A stretch of 64,000 bases of DNA, from the NCBI GenBank assembly GCA_028287135.1, contig JAQBQE010000001.1, positions 1 through 64,000 of the forward strand, read 5' to 3'. Under the pieces are notes generated by a model that was given only the letters and a program-made list of their open reading frames with translations, did not search any database and had not been told where the DNA came from. The position numbers and the translations under genes were made by a program. Origin of the DNA: Myxococcales bacterium. GTDB lineage: Bacteria; Myxococcota_A; Polyangia; Haliangiales; Haliangiaceae. This document shows, piece after piece, positions 63,500 through 64,000 of the stretch (position 1 is the stretch's first letter; each line of letters starts with the position of its first letter).

Positions 63500-64000
63500 T
63501 CATCCGGTGTTGGCGCGCATCGAGCCGCGTCGCCACGCGGCGAACCGGATGAACGCGATGACGATCAGGATCAGCGTCGGGATCGCGAACACGATCGACG
63601 TTCCGATCGCGAGCGCGTAGGTCGACATGAACGGCACCCACGCGAGGTGGATGCCGAACTGATGGAGCCGCCGCCACGTCATGTGCTTCATCCGCTTGCG
63701 GATCGCGGTGATCGACGTGATCGCCATCGCGAACACCGCGATGAACGTCACCACGGCGACCAGGATCACCGGGCTCTGCGAGCGCACGAACGCGGCGGGA
63801 TCCGGTGACGCGAGCCAGAGGATGCCGGCGAGATGAAACAGGTGGGACACGGCGAAGCCAAGGCCGATCCACTTGCGATACGCGAGCAACGTCTTGGTCT
63901 GGCGCGACGGCCAGAGCTGACACGCCGGCCTCGCGACGTACGCGAGCGCGAACATCACGAACGAGGTGCGAGCGGTCCACCGGATCACCAGGTGCGCATC
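63500..64000 (-). CDS. Ferric-reductase-like heme-binding membrane protein, partial at window edge
   Basis: At least 166 residues; the frame runs open through the end of the window, so its start lies beyond it (the ORF track GTG at 63988 is probably not the true start). Five to six hydrophobic helices are visible: FVMFALAYVARPA, WIGLGFAVSHLFHLAGILWL, VILVAVVTFIAVFAMAITSI, LHQFGIHLAWVPFMSTYAL and SIVFAIPTLILIVIAFI. Paired histidines (HLFH, LHQFGIHLAW) match the ferric-reductase-like/MsrQ heme-binding fold. It may pass electrons across the inner membrane. Co-located with the multiheme cytochrome and barrel genes, which makes an electron-transfer role attractive. A second ORF in another frame (63489-63980) is a shadow. 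Confidence 0.78.
   Translation of the reverse strand, partial: DAHLVIRWTARTSFVMFALAYVARPACQLWPSRQTKTLLAYRKWIGLGFAVSHLFHLAGILWLASPDPAAFVRSQSPVILVAVVTFIAVFAMAITSITAIRKRMKHMTWRRLHQFGIHLAWVPFMSTYALAIGTSIVFAIPTLILIVIAFIRFAAWRRGSMRANTG

Overview
The window is a GC-rich chromosomal segment, almost fully coding, with strong G/C preference at third codon positions and frequent GTG starts. Gene content suggests a member of the Myxococcota (Haliangium/Kofleria-like or a related lineage). The pointers are a Pkn-type Ser/Thr kinase with a C-terminal PEGA domain, an FHA-GAF-SpoIIE phosphatase, many lipoproteins with LAGC-type lipoboxes including kelch and propeller types, a large radical SAM fusion, and respiratory housekeeping genes. 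This assignment is inferred from gene content only. No rRNA, CRISPR, phage or plasmid genes were seen. One tRNA gene is present, tRNA-Val with anticodon CAC.

Layout. 0.2-3.5 kb: D-amino-acid-oxidase-like flavoprotein, TSUP permease, lipoyl synthase, exported cupin. 3.5-8.6 kb: pyruvate dehydrogenase operon on the minus strand (E1-alpha, E1-beta, E2, E3). 8.6-13.5 kb: lipoproteins, a PHP-domain protein and an 804-residue Pro/Ala-rich single-pass membrane protein with TPR-like repeats. 13.5-20.3 kb: queD, an EEP-family phosphatase/nuclease, lipoprotein glutathione peroxidase, a 981-residue B12-type radical SAM protein, pdxJ in an ORF with an odd N-terminal extension, and an L-domain lipoprotein. 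20.3-24.5 kb: sucA-sucB. 24.5-28.3 kb: propeller lipoprotein, rpmG-rpmB, FHA-GAF-SpoIIE phosphatase.

28.4-37.4 kb is the most unusual region. A single 1559-codon gene encodes an AstD-like aldehyde dehydrogenase, a lysine-aminotransferase-like domain, a GNAT acyltransferase and a second aminotransferase-like domain that appears to lack the PLP lysine. It is followed by an Ntn-hydrolase of the acyl-CoA:6-aminopenicillanate acyltransferase type, a further class III aminotransferase, and 3-oxoacid CoA-transferase subunits separated by a small PH-like membrane protein. I read it as an uncharacterised amino-acid or diamine catabolic module. A REP-associated tyrosine transposase (37.4-38.6 kb) with inverted flanking elements follows, and a solitary copy of the same element lies inside the catabolic cluster.

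38.6-43.9 kb: argB-argC, a divergent M20 peptidase, an S9 peptidase. 43.9-47.5 kb: group-2 type sigma-70 factor, NUDIX hydrolase, a pair of proteins sharing a new-looking TPDVLA repeat, a 52-residue membrane protein. 47.7-52.7 kb: tRNA-Val, RidA, acetyl-CoA synthetase, DacB, Smr protein. 52.8-56.9 kb: short glucan phosphorylase, lipoprotein, PEGA-type protein. 56.9-59.7 kb: a 13-heme cytochrome c translationally coupled to a predicted outer-membrane barrel, which resembles a porin-cytochrome conduit. 59.7-64 kb: kelch lipoprotein divergent from the Ser/Thr kinase, then a heme-binding ferric-reductase-like membrane protein cut by the window edge.

Functional links. LipA would supply lipoate to both 2-oxoacid dehydrogenase complexes, which probably share the single E3 encoded in the pdh operon. 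Acs, PDH and the CoA-transferase all feed acetyl-CoA or acyl-CoA pools.
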